From: Struthidea cinerea
Taxonomy: Eukaryota; Chordata; Aves; Passeriformes; Corcoracidae
Assembly (NCBI GenBank): GCA_013397865.1
Contig: VZTI01002070.1
Location: 1,170,207 to 1,234,206 of the forward strand
DNA length: 64,000 nucleotides
Reading direction: 5' to 3'
Shown here: piece after piece, positions 51,975 to 63,839 of the stretch
Numbering within the stretch: the first letter of the stretch is position 1
How the letters are laid out: every line of letters starts with the position of its first letter
Translations under genes and position numbers: made by a program
Notes under the pieces: generated by a model
The model's database searches: none
Told to the model about the DNA's origin: nothing
What the model saw: only the letters and a program-made list of their open reading frames with translations

Positions 51975-52048
51975 AAGCCTCCAAACTGGAAANTGTTTTG
52001 CTTCAGTAACATGAATGCAGCCAGGCCAGCTAAAAGGAGGATGTTCTT
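51975..52048 (-). CDS. Candidate coding exon (74 bp) with a hydrophobic segment
   Basis: Read on the minus strand, a 22-base T run and TTTTTATCCTTTCAG lead into 74 bases that end at GGAGGCTT|GTAAGTT. Acceptor and donor are both near consensus. Frame 0 is open and reads KNILLLAGLAAFMLLKQN, one ambiguous residue, then FQFGG plus two bases, so the exon runs from phase 0 to phase 2. About 13-16 residues are hydrophobic and flanked by Lys/Asn, as in a single membrane-spanning helix or signal anchor. The start phase matches the phase-0 end of the exon at 63840. That would put the helix about 23 residues after the Met at 63902. One base (51993) is N, which leaves the ANT codon as Ile, Thr, Asn or Ser. 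I do not recognise the protein. A chance exon-like arrangement is possible, but strong sites together with a clean open helix make it the best internal exon in the window. Confidence 0.55.
51993..51993. other. Ambiguous base (N) inside candidate exon
   Basis: Unresolved base in the 51975-52048 candidate exon, 72 bases from the 22-base homopolymer. It affects the middle base of a codon. Confidence 0.99.
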
Positions 52049-52086
52049 CTGAAAGGATAAAAAGAAAAAAAAAAAAAAAAAAAAAA
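52049..52086 (-). promoter_or_regulatory. 3' splice site with unusually long T tract
   Basis: On the minus strand a run of 22 T (52065-52086) is followed by CTTTTTATCCTTTCAG, an almost pure pyrimidine tract ending in CAG directly before the candidate exon at 52048. On the plus strand it appears as a poly-A run. Homopolymers of this length vary between individuals and may affect exon inclusion. Confidence 0.5.
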
Positions 52087-55000
52087 GAGAGAAAAGAGGT
52101 ACAGATTTATTTAACAGCATATGGCTGACAACATTAAGTGTGTGGGGGAGGGGCACCCACAATCCCAGCATCTTATTCCAAAGAGGAAGGACTTCACCAG
52201 CTCATGAAAATAGCAGCTAATAAAAATATGTTTTAAAAAACATTTAAATCTAGGCAAGATTTCAACCAGAAACCATACTGGTTACATTTTTTTACTTAGT
52301 ACTTTGAAAGCACAGTCTTAGCTCCTTGGCAAAACCCTCAGTCCATTCCCAACAAAATCAATAGCAAAATTCCCACCAACTCACATGATGGGAGTAATGG
52401 CCACAGCCTACAAACCTGACAGAATCTACGGTAAATATGCCTTTAATTTGAAAACCCTACTGTAGAAAACATAACTGATAACACTTAAACTGCAGAAGTT
52501 TCCTCTTCTATGACAGAGCTATTTACCCAGCAACATACAATTATAGATTCCACAGGTCTCACTTTCAAGCCACTAATGAGTGGACCACAAGAAAGTACAG
52601 CAAGACGAAGATTCAGTTCTGTAGTCTGTTTAGGTTTTAGGGGTTTTTGTAATGCTTTTAAATATTCATACATGCCCCCAAACCTATGTAATATTAAAGC
52701 CATAAATACTCCTCTGTTAGCTTATTATTATCCATGAGAGAAACACAACCACTAATAGGTAATTACTGATCAGGAAACTATCTGGAAGAGTCTAGAGAAA
52801 ATTTTGTTTTGGTAAACGGAACACTTTGCAAGAGAAGCACACACTAAAATAAAAGAAGACAGATCAAAAGGAGAAGGAAGAACTGAAGAACTGGGGGGGG
52901 GAGGAAGTGCAGCAGAAGAAACAAAACTACCAAAGAGCAGAGATAAATTCTGGGAGGGGCTGTATAAAGTAGCAAGGTACTAGGAAAAACACCCAAGTCA
53001 TTCTGAAAGTCATTTTTAGGATGACAACTCTAAAAGTTTAGAGCAAAATTTAGATACACCATGATTGATTTGAAGGCAAACCAATGCTAGCACTTCAGTT
53101 AAAAATAACACATCTTGAAAACTTTTGATTAGACATCTACAAACTGAAAACTATGAAGTACATGAAGCATACATTCATACTGCACAAACTACCAGGAAAA
53201 ACAACAAAAAAGGAAGATTTTAGAATGTGCTAAGTAAAAGGATCACATTGATTTGTCTAGTTGTGTGGTAAACACAAATTAGAGAAAGACATTTTTCCAT
53301 GGCAAATATGACAAAAGCTGCAAGGAGAAGAAAAAAAAAATAAGCTCTTGAAATTTGTTCGCTACCTTCACCTTGAATTTAATTCATATTCATTGTAAGT
53401 ATAAAGCTGCTATTTATTATTGAGAAGATGATACTCATTTCCTTGTCCGTGTAGGAAGCAATACGCTCAGCACAAAGGAATTTCTGCATTATTTTCCAAA
53501 ATGAGATCAATAATATTAACTATTACATCAATTTCAGCCACTGAGAGGTCTATAAAACAAGTTCTATAAAAACCTAGACAAACCCATGCTTCTTCCAAAC
53601 CCAAACCCTTCACACACACATAGAGAACATACTGCAACAGCTTGTTTCCTGATAGACACCATAGGAATTGACTTAACAAATCCAGTGGTTGCATAAGCAG
53701 TTCTTTTTAATATAATTAAGTTAAGAATATAAATTCTCTTTTAAGTACGTTTCCAGCTCTATGATAATATAATTCCTTAGAGAAATACCTCAATCCTTCA
53801 CAACTTCTTCTAGAGCTGCATTAACACCCACTACTGAAGGCTCATAGGAAAGCCACCCTATTTCATAAGCGATGCAATATTTTTTAAAAAGCACAGCACC
53901 CGAACTAGCACATACTTGCTGTGGTATCAGTATAAGCCAACCTCCACAAGAGATTCAGACCACCTCTTACTATGATAATATCTGCTTTCATTGGCATGCA
54001 TAAAACTTATCTATGGCAAGGGTCATTGCAGGCAAAACTCCCTTGGAAAAATACCCTTCATGACTCAAGCCCATGTAGTGCTACTCATATTTATAGAGGT
54101 AAATGAGCACTGAGGCCACCAGCCTGGGAGCACTCAGGAGCAAGCCTGGCTCAGCTGATTTCCATTGCTGCCTGACAGCAAATAAGCTCCTTTCCTTTCA
54201 CTTGGCAGCACATTTTGTCAAGAACAAAAAAAATTTCCGGGGGAACTACTGCATCAGGATCCAAAACACTACTGGAAAGGAGAATTCTTCAAAATTGTTT
54301 CAAACTACGAGTTTTTAGACCACAAGCCTGAGAAATATTGAAGATTTTTGCCTTAACCTTTGCTAGGGATACAAATATTACTTCTTGAAGAGATCTAAAA
54401 TGAGTGACTGGGGGTTTTGTTTGGTTTTGACATTACTGGCAATGACACACATTTTATTAGTCCTAATCTAACAGTATGTCCCTACTGTATGTAATTTTTA
54501 GAGCTGGACAGAAACCAGCCAGTGGTATTCTTGTCAAACTTCCTCTTGCTCCGTCCTACTCCACAAACTACAGAGCATTATTTTTAACACTGTGCAAATA
54601 CTAAGTGCATGTGAAAATGCTCTGTCTGAAACACACTCTTGGCAAAATCTTATTTAGAAGTTATCATAGAAAAGTCCAGTAAGTTTTCTTCACACGAAAA
54701 CAGAAGGTTAAATCAAAATTACTCATCTCAGTCCCATTTCAGTCCCATTTCCATATTTTCTGTTTTCTCCTCTTTTAATTGTTAATACTTTAAAAGGAAC
54801 AAATCTTGGTTAGTAATTTCAATTTCCACCATTAGTTTCTACAGGTTAGTGTTTTGAAATGAGATTCCCTTCCGATGTTCAGGTTGATGTGAGAGAGCAT
54901 GTAGACTCAGAGGCTGAAACAGTCACTTGCCCTTATATTTAGGTTGAAATTTTTAGCTTAAGAACTAGCACATGAATATCTATGATAGTCTCAATGATTC

Positions 55001-56902
55001 TTTATTCTGGTACTTTTCATTCCCTAACTGCAGAAAAACCTCCGATAAACTAATAGCTGGATATTTAGAGGGAAACCTTAACTATGAGGTAAACAAAAGG
55101 TCAGAGATGTATTTGTGCAAAAATTCTCAATGCAGTACAATACAACCAGTTTTAAGTAGAACAGGTTTAAATAAAGTCTGAAGAAAAACATTTTGGCAAA
55201 CAAAAAACAACTGGACAAGAATTCAGAGATGCTGCAATTCGAAGCAATTATTATGATCACATTGTTAGAACGAAAAAAAACTGAAAAAAAAAAAAGCCTT
55301 TCAAAAATTTTGCATTGAAAGCATTTGCATTGAGGCTACAACTTAGTTTTTTAAGAATACATTGAGTCCTGCTCCAAAAAGACCAAATCAGTCCCATACA
55401 GCAATACAAGAGCTACTATACATCCTCCTTTTCCTAGATCGGTCCCTTCTTTCTGCCCCAGAACTGGAGCTGGAGGGACTTTGGATAACTGCTGCTTGTG
55501 GCGGTTTTAAGATTGAAATTTTTAACATCAAAGTTTAGAGCTTTAGTTTTATGGAAACAATACAGGTTCAGCCACCTGTGTTAGTCAGTGGGAAGGCAGC
55601 TGGGGACACTGAGCACAACAGGGAGAGAAGCGATTGCCCCACTCTCCTGAGTGGGAAAGAAAGTTTTTCTTCTCATTAGAACATGAGGGAGAAGGATCCA
55701 AATAGCAGCCTGAGGCACTCAGCAGCAGGAGAGGGAGATTGAATGAAACTCATACAGAATGTCAATTAGGACAAAAAATGGTTAGGGAGACCAAAGGCAA
55801 AAGATGTACTTTCTTGGGTGGGAGACTGCTCTTAGGGAAGAAGATAGTGTGTCTTGAGGCAGACTTTGGGGAGATGACTTAGGAGAAGTCAGGGAATGGG
55901 TAGCTCTGGGGTACACAGAAGGCTCTGGGACAGCAGGGCTGGGAAATGTGGAACCCAAGGGACAGGAACTTGCTAGTGTAGAGGTATCACTTCCAGCAAA
56001 CTTCTCTATCCACAAACTAAGGGTGCTGATGCAAAGAAGGCACACACTCCTAGTTTTGTCTGGAGGTTGTTTTTTTTCCCTCTACGGAATGTTAACTTAT
56101 TACATTTTTGGTTTATACTGGCTTTTGGCCTTCTTCACAGCATGAATAGCCTAGTTCCTGATCTCAGTCACTGAAGTTCTCAATGCCTTTTTCTCCTAAT
56201 AAAAATATTTCCTTCTGTGCATGTGAAAGCATGGCCAAGTGGCCACTTAACTAACTCTGGGAAAAAAAGCAGTACAAGCTTTCCTTAGTCCTTGACTGAA
56301 AGGCAAGGGTTTCTTCCCACCGTTTTAGCTCTTCTCTTAACCAGGCCAAGTTTACTGTGTGTTTTTTGAGGCACAGACATCAGAACCAGACTTAATTTCC
56401 CCAAAAATTTTTGACTGACATCATATGCAGTGATAACACCACATGCCTGCATCAGGGCATGTTTCCTCAAAACCAATGCAATTATCCTGGGAAAAACCCT
56501 GAATGCACAGAAGACATATATTTGTACCTGGCTGTAAGCTTTATTTGCCATATGTTATTGCTATTTCTCCCTAATTTTAAGTTACTGAGAGGACAGCTGT
56601 AAACAACTATGTTAATTCCAACCAATACGCATTAGTGGCCATTTCAGAGAATATTTACCGAACACTTATTCTAGCACAAACCTGTAAGATCCATGTTCAA
56701 AAGTCTGCCTCACTGCTGTTCAAGCTGTTAACGGTAATACCTAAAGCTCTGATAAGTTCTGACTTTTTTTTCATTCTTCTGTTGTACTTGCTGTTCTCAA
56801 CTCACGTAACCCTGTTCTTGCCCACCACCACAATTACAGCCTGTAAGGGTATGCTTGTTAGCCGATTTAAGTTTGAACACCTCACTCAAAAAGCAGCATC
56901 GA

Positions 56903-56950
56903 ATGAAATCCCTGGCAAAATCCCCACTGACTTCACTGGGAATGAGACCA
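56903..56950 (-). repeat. Remnant of an ancient amniote interspersed repeat
   Basis: On the minus strand GTGAAGTCAGTGGGGATTTT and GCCAGGGATTTCATTC resemble the GAAGTCAATGGGAGTTTTGCC-type core of an old repeat found across reptiles and birds. Only a short core is recognisable, so the family cannot be named. Confidence 0.4.
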
Positions 56951-59562
56951 ACTGGAAGAACAGGACTCCCGCGAGAGGCATGAATCACTGTCATTCCCAT
57001 CCTGCTGAGTTTGTGAGAATGAAGATGAGATACTATTGAAGGCCCTTCTACTTGTGTTTCACGTGACATGCCACTTCTTTTTTGTTTTGCAAGATCATAA
57101 AAAAAGTTTCTTTACTATCTGCAAGTAACAAACTGAAGAGGCTGGATGAGTCACTGGAGACAGTTTTGGGCCAGCTTTGCTTACAGACTGCCGGTGTCAG
57201 GGAAGGTTCACCCGATTCTCCCCTTCCTGCTGCACAGCCATTCCCAAAATAATATGGCAGCACTAAACATAGCCATGCCGTGCTCTTTTAATAAAAGAAG
57301 ATTCCTGCAGTGTGCACAAGCCACCACATTTGTCAAGATAAGCACATCAATATGAGATGTCGTATTAGCCTAGACAACGAGATTGAACAGATAGCTTTGT
57401 CAAACACCAAGCAGAGGGGCTCATTCAAACTGACAAAGCAAGAAACTTAAACGCTGAACCTACAATCTAGTATTAACACATTCCATCCTCTTCTGCTTTA
57501 GAAAAGTCTCAAACCAATAAGCGAGTTCCTGTAAGTGACACAATACATTTATCCCTAATCTATAATAATAGTATCCCTGTCAATTCAAACCTCTCTGCTG
57601 CACTTTCCAAAAACTCTGTAACAGCTGTTAGCGTGTTTCAGATTATACATATCGATCTATACACCTCAGTTGATAGGGAGCCCCCATAACGACATATGCA
57701 TGCAGAGTGTAACTAACACGGAGAACTAACAGGCATAACTAATTGCCATGCAGCCAGGTCACCAGTTATTCCTTGATCACTTTTCTTTTATCTACATATA
57801 AGGAAGTTTACTCTTACTCCTTAGGCAATCGACAAAGACACTGCAGCAGTGGGACCCAGTGCCTCATCTGTCTAAATTTTGTCATGATTTTAAACAAATT
57901 CTTCAATTGCACATCAGAAATCACGCACATGACTGCCCTATGTATTACGGAGTGAGATAGTGATATTGGTCATAAGCAAAACCAGAAACATGGCTCACGA
58001 GATTACGTCTTTGGTGAGAAATTATCTTTGGTTTTTTTGTATTCCACATGCATAGCTGTGTGTATGGGCTTCATCATCCTACATATGGCAGAGACAGAAG
58101 ATCTATGGGTGGGGTTATCAACACAAATATTTTCCTTAAAATGCATTTACTTTTCAGAGACTTATGATCAATACATTTACTTAAGACAGGCTACGAGTGT
58201 GTGGAAGTGAAACTGGTAGACAGACTTCTGTCACACCGCTGGTGGTGTCCCTGTTGAGGTGCAGTATTTACACAAAACCCCGCATTAGGTGGGAAAAATC
58301 AGTTCAGCTTTGCACTACAGAGCTCTGACTGAATCAAGTCCTTTGGGGGAAGAAATAAGCCTTCAAGGAACTACCAGAGGCTAGGCATTTCTCTCTTGCC
58401 AGGAACCTGTAAGTTTAGCTTTTCCTTCAAACTTGGAGCCTTGTGGAGGATGCAGGAAGGATTCCCCTTGCAGGGCAGCTGCTCAGTCCTGCACAGCTCC
58501 TCTGCCAGCCCACACCACGACCAGAGCTCAGAAATTACTCTTAACACAATTGTGGAAAGAGGGCAAGAAAGCTGTGGAGTTGATACTATCCTCTCTCAGG
58601 ACTCCACCTGTAATGCACCCTAAGGAGATCTCCCTACCCTCAAAACTGAAAAATAATGAAACCCATGAAAATTTGCATTCAACATTTCCAGAGAAGATTC
58701 AATACACCTTAAAATATTCAGGAACAATTCAAATGCAAATACAATATAGTACTGTATTGTTCATATTCTGCAACATTTTGCTTTAATGGGCTGATTGGAA
58801 AAAGATATTTTTCAGTTTGTTTTCTGCAAGTTTAATAAACCAGGACTTTGAAACAGCTACCAAATATATGAGGTGCTACATTTTCTTTAAAAGAAAACAG
58901 AGTTGTGAAGTCAAAGGCAAATTCAGTGGTATCTTCTATAAAATACCTTTTCACTTCCTGAACATTGCCTGTAGCTTTGCTAATTTATTGCCATGAAAAT
59001 ATTGTTACTACTTAATGCACTAGTACTTCTGTCAATAGGCAGCTTTCCCCAAGGCATATTTGAGAACGCTCTGCTAATCAGAGTTGATGCAGTTATTCTG
59101 AAGCAGCCAGGTCTTTAGAAAAAGGTTCATGTTTAATTCCAGCATAGGTGAGTGTTGCCGTTTCTTCAAAGCACAATATTTTTAATTTGCTGAATTCACT
59201 TCTGTAGATATCTAAAGTGCTGATTACATTATCCAGCCCCAGTTTGAACCAGTGTATTTCAAAGCAGTATTGCTGGCATCTTTACCTCTTAACACTCAAC
59301 TTATGTGAAATATTCTTCATTTTGTAGTGCAAATGATTAAACAAAAACTTAATCAGAAACACAAATCTGTGCTATATTATCAGCGCATAACTTAAAAAGA
59401 ATGTGTTCGGGTGTTTAAGCAGATACTCACTTGGATCTGACACTTTACTTTTCTACATCTGCTTGAACTCTTGAGATTATGATCTCATGCATCTGAATTT
59501 TTACTGTTTGTTTTCCAAGCATGCTAATATTCATGAAGAGCACAGTGAGTGACAATGAGGTC

Positions 59563-59576
59563 ACGTACATGTACGT
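59563..59576. repeat. 14-bp perfect palindrome
   Basis: ACGTACATGTACGT, directly after GAGGTCAC. A GTGAC/GTCAC inverted pair with a 6-base spacer precedes it. Confidence 0.8.
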
Positions 59577-60478
59577 ATGTCACACTACAGTTTTATTCTA
59601 ATAAATATTGGAATCTACATGACTATAACTTCACCGAGGCTCAGCAAATCATCTTAATTGGTGTGGATATTTAATGCACGTATGTTTTTAACATACTTGC
59701 AATTCTCTGCAGATGAAAAATTGAATGAAGTTCTTCAAGAAACATGTCAAGGCATTTATTTCAATTAGAAATAGTAATGAAATTCCAGTAAACTATTAAA
59801 TGTCACTTAATCTATATTCAAGATAAATAGAGTACTAAATCTCTCTCGGCATGTTCCACAACAAGGTACCTTACTTGTCTTTATATTGACAAAATTGATG
59901 CTCCTCTGCTTTCTCTTGCGCAGTGACATTTAGTAACTTTACTCCTGCTCAAACCCAGCATGGACATAATCAATTTTGGAATAAGCCCGCCAAAGCAAGA
60001 AATGTTTACATGTGGAGGTAATGGCTATACTTCTCAGATCCAGTAGGTGCAGGTCAGTGCTGCATTTTTCTCCATTCATCTTCACCGTAACGCAGTGGGG
60101 CTGCTCATTTTGGTTTCCTTCTGCCATCAATTAATTCCCCAAAATTTTTACAGGGCAATAGACTTTTAATAGTCTTTCTACACGGGGCATAATCCACTTC
60201 CTAATTAAATACAGAATTATAACCCACAAAGACAATTCTTTTGAGCAGCTAGATGTTACAAGATGACAAGATGTTTTACTTGACCATGGGCTCTTGTTTG
60301 AAGGGCATTAAATCCTATCACCTCCACAAGAAGTTTCTTAGACATGCGAGACTCCTAAGGCTACCCGCCAGCAACAGCAAACTTGGTAAACAAACTAAAA
60401 CATAAGGCTGAGTACTACGGAGCATTACCAACATGGAACAAATCTGACTTCTGCAGAGTTCTCCTCATTTACACTTAC

Positions 60479-60631
60479 GTTCCTTGGTTTATACCTGAAA
60501 TACACATAGAATGCAATATGAGGAGGTGAGGCCTCATCCAAACTCTCCATGGAAATAATCAAGATGGCTTGTAATAATTCTCTGTGTCTGAAGTCACCTA
60601 CACACATGACTTCAATTCCAAGTCTGCACAT
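60479..60631 (-). other. Open stretch ending in a splice donor, minus strand
   Basis: Minus-strand frame beginning MCRLGIEVMC runs about 51 codons (it includes RHRELLQAILIISMESLDEA and FYVYFRYKPRN) to AAGGAAC|GTAAGTGT at 60479, a consensus donor in phase 0. The acceptors available upstream (AAG at about 60633, TAG or CAG inside) do not give a phase that joins the exon at 63840. It reads like protein but is only weakly supported. Confidence 0.15.
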
Positions 60632-61215
60632 CCTTTAAGGGACTTATATTAAGCTCTGCTAAGTAGCTGTTGGCCATTTCTGCTGACTGTAATCAAATTA
60701 AGTTAAACTAAAATTTACCATAGCAGTACATTTCTATTCTGCCCACTCTGTTGTTCCATCTTTCATCTGAAACTACAGCAAAAAGGAAGGACAGCAAAAG
60801 GATGCTTTTAACATCTCCACAGCCACATCCAATATTCATCTTTGATTTTTTGACACGTTTACAGCTCAGCCAGCTAGCAAGACTCTGAAGAAGCCAGAGT
60901 AGTAACACTTCCAGTTCTCAGGGTTGTTCTAAAATAAAACACCAAAACTGCTTGACAACTACGTAACTGAACCTAAGAAGTATTCTTCAAGGAAACAAGT
61001 GAAGTGCATATACATAGGTACACATACATATGTACACCAGCAGGCTCCTCCTTTCATAGATAATAATTTCCATACATAGATATTAAGAAGAAAACGGCAT
61101 TCTCCATATAAGTAAGCCATGAAGTGAAGACTAGGATGCAGCTCAGCTTAACCAAAAATGCAGACATATCAAATAGGTCAGTGGTCTAGCGCCCCACTCC
61201 AGAATGTCCACATGA

Positions 61216-61247
61216 CAAGGTAAATGTTAGTCAAGGTAAATGTTAGT
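61216..61247 (+). repeat. 16-bp perfect tandem duplication
   Basis: CAAGGTAAATGTTAGT is present twice without change, followed by a further CAA. Confidence 0.9.
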
Positions 61248-62055
61248 CAATGTATAGAAAAAAAAAGTGGTAAATATATACAAAAAACCTTGACACAAAC
61301 TTCAACTTGATTTTTTTATCCTGTGTGCTGCAGAGAACACATTCAGTTTCTTTTGACATGCAGAAGCCTGCATGCTGTATGGTCTATATTAAAAATCTAA
61401 TGCTTAAATTATACCCACAATTTTCTGAAGTTTGGCCTTGCTGTTTTTTTAGGTTTTGCTGCAGTTTTTTTTAAGAGACTCTGTTATAATATGGCTCTTT
61501 CTCAGATGAAAAAATACAGTATTTCATCTTTCTTGCTCTAAACAACATCCAATGAATAATGTACAGTGACGTGATCTTTTGCTATTCACTTTAAGCCATT
61601 TTGGAGATGGATTGCTATGGTGGGTGGCATTCAGACTAATGCATGTTGAGCAACACACTCAAATCTTGCCAGCTTTATGATTTCTTACAACATGCTACAA
61701 TGTGAAGTGATTCACGCTGAGAAGCGAGAAAGTTTTCTCTGTTACTGTAAAAAATGGTGTTATATGCACTTATTATCCAAAATAAATACCTTGACACCAC
61801 AGCCTGAAATAAAACTACGAAACTAAACTTTGTTTCTCTTTGTATTTCAAAATATTACTTTTAGATTTAAAACAATTAAAGCTGAGTGATGCTTTCTGTG
61901 TAAGGCAAGCTTGTCCTGACAGTTAATCCACATTATTATCAGACCCATCAAATTAAAATAAAGTGAGCCGAAGAAAAAAATCAATGCCAAGAACTTGAAC
62001 TGCCTTGATGTCATACACTGGCATCTTATAAATTTTACAATTCTCTGTGGAAGAG

Positions 62056-62185
62056 TATCATAGAATCATTTAAGTAGGGAAAGACCTTTCAGACCATTGA
62101 GTCCATCCGTTACCCAGCACTGCCAAGTCCACCACTAAACCACGTCCCAAAGCGCCACTTTAAACAACTTTAAAATACCACAGAC
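62056..62185 (-). mobile_element. CR1 LINE 3' terminal fragment, minus orientation
   Basis: TATCATAGAATCATTTAAGT, AAAGACCTTTCAGACCATTG and ACTGCCAAGTCCACCACTAA match the reversed 3' end of CR1. Only about 130 bases remain. Confidence 0.88.
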
Positions 62186-63809
62186 AGAAGGCAGAGGAAC
62201 CACTTGGTAAGACTGAATTGGTAACTAAGAACACACACAAAGCCAAAAGAAAGGAGTGAAACATAGCTGTGGAGGTGGGTAACATGGTGCAGCTACACTG
62301 ACAAGCCAGATTTTCCATGGAATTTCTCTTTTATCAGACAGGTATTGGTAATTTCAGTCTAATGATGTGCTACTCCAAAAGGTGGGGGGAAAAAAAACTC
62401 CCCAAAATGATCCAGTAACTTTTGGAAGATGCTGTACTTAGACTATATGTTCATGAATGTTAAATTTGACATAATGTCTCTGACATGATCAGCCAAAAGT
62501 TGCAGAAAAAGGGAACAAGTAAGTATCTCAAACCAGATAACTGTGCTCTACTGGAGAAGTGACTGTAGGCCCCTGTCACTAAGACATTAAAAAACTAGAG
62601 TACTGAAATTTACAGTTTTATTATCTGCACCTTCACAATGTTGAATATTACCCATTATCCTCACACCCAGGACACTGACAGCAGATAATACATTCTCAAT
62701 TTTAATTCCTCACATTTCTGTAAACCCAGACTTCCAGCCCTGCCCATCACCTTGCTTCCATACATTCATAAGCATTTCAGAGCAAAAAAGTACCCGCAAG
62801 TTGAAGGTCAATTTCAACTGCTCAGTCTTTCTGAAAAATGAGACTTCAAATCATTGAAAAAAATATAGGCAACTTGGGTCATCAGACTACTCTGAAGTAC
62901 TTCATTCTGAACTCTGAAGCCCCCAGACATTACAATACCTTAGTTTCTTTCACAAATCATTTTCTCCTCCATGCTATTATTAATTTTATTCTATCATTTT
63001 ACTTACTCTGTGTACTGTGCTTCCAGCAGGAAACCTACCCAAAGTTTCAGACAAAACAATTTCTAACTTCCAAAATTAGTGAATCTTACATTGCAATCTT
63101 TTCAAAAAATAAGAATTAGGTAAACATTGAGGTTTCATCAAACTCGAACAGACTCTTCTGAGATGTACCTTTTTCTGGTCTCTCAGCAGACTGTGCATCC
63201 TGGAGACTGACTGACCTGTGCTGGAGCAGCTGATTAGTAGTTTTGACATTCACCAGTCACTGCCATCTTCCAGCAAATAAATCCAGGTAACAGTTGGATT
63301 CAGCTGCTGGAGTTCTTCCTCCAGCCAGATAACCACTTGCTTCAGGAGGCATTTCACCAACAGAAACTGACCCTAAAACAGGACCACTAGCAAAAGATGA
63401 GAGAAGCCATCCCTCCTCAACAAAACCGAAAAGTTTCATAGAAAAAATGAACAAACAAACGCCCAAACCATTAAGACCATCCTGTCACTTTCTGCTTTAC
63501 CACCTCAAACGAAACCAGACTGAAAGAACCAGTTAATGAAAAAAAAGGGAGGCAAACGCAAAACACAGGGCCATGCCATACCACCAATACCAAGAAGTGC
63601 TGGTGGATCTGACCTTTGCTGGCCCCACTACTCTTCACACTTTGCTGGTGCTCAGTCCCTACCATATTCCCCTCCAAAAATGCCACTGGCACAACCGGAG
63701 ACAGTACCAGTACACGTGCTGTACTGGTGGGACCAGGCCCTGCCAGAACCCTCACCTCCAGCCCAGCAGCCCCCCTGCTCCTGCACACCCGACATCCACG
63801 GCTCCTCCT
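62186..63809. other. Presumed start of intron 1; no gene recognised
   Basis: Unique sequence becoming richer in GC to the right. The 143-codon minus frame at 63471-63902 is the first exon plus read-through into the intron. Confidence 0.55.
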
Positions 63810-63839
63810 AGGGCTGGCAGCCGGCGGGGACCCTCTTAC

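Larger units (their letters stand above)
52087..62055. other. Presumed intron between the first exon and the 52.0 kb exon
   Basis: No gene recognised. Holds a G run at 52892-52901, a purine-rich patch at 55440-55990 whose minus strand gives a Ser/Pro-rich chance frame, the old repeat core at 56.9 kb, and the palindrome at 59.56 kb. A mid-complexity block at 59150-59340 might be conserved. Confidence 0.5.

Noticed and set aside
55782..56045. Ser/Pro-rich minus-strand frame as a disordered protein exon
   Set aside because: It mirrors a purine-rich plus strand, which alone produces Ser/Pro codons on the complement. No splice sites frame it.
63471..63839. Long C-terminal extension of the frame starting at 63902
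   Set aside because: It runs straight through a consensus GTAAGA donor into non-CpG intronic sequence, so it is read-through and not coding.
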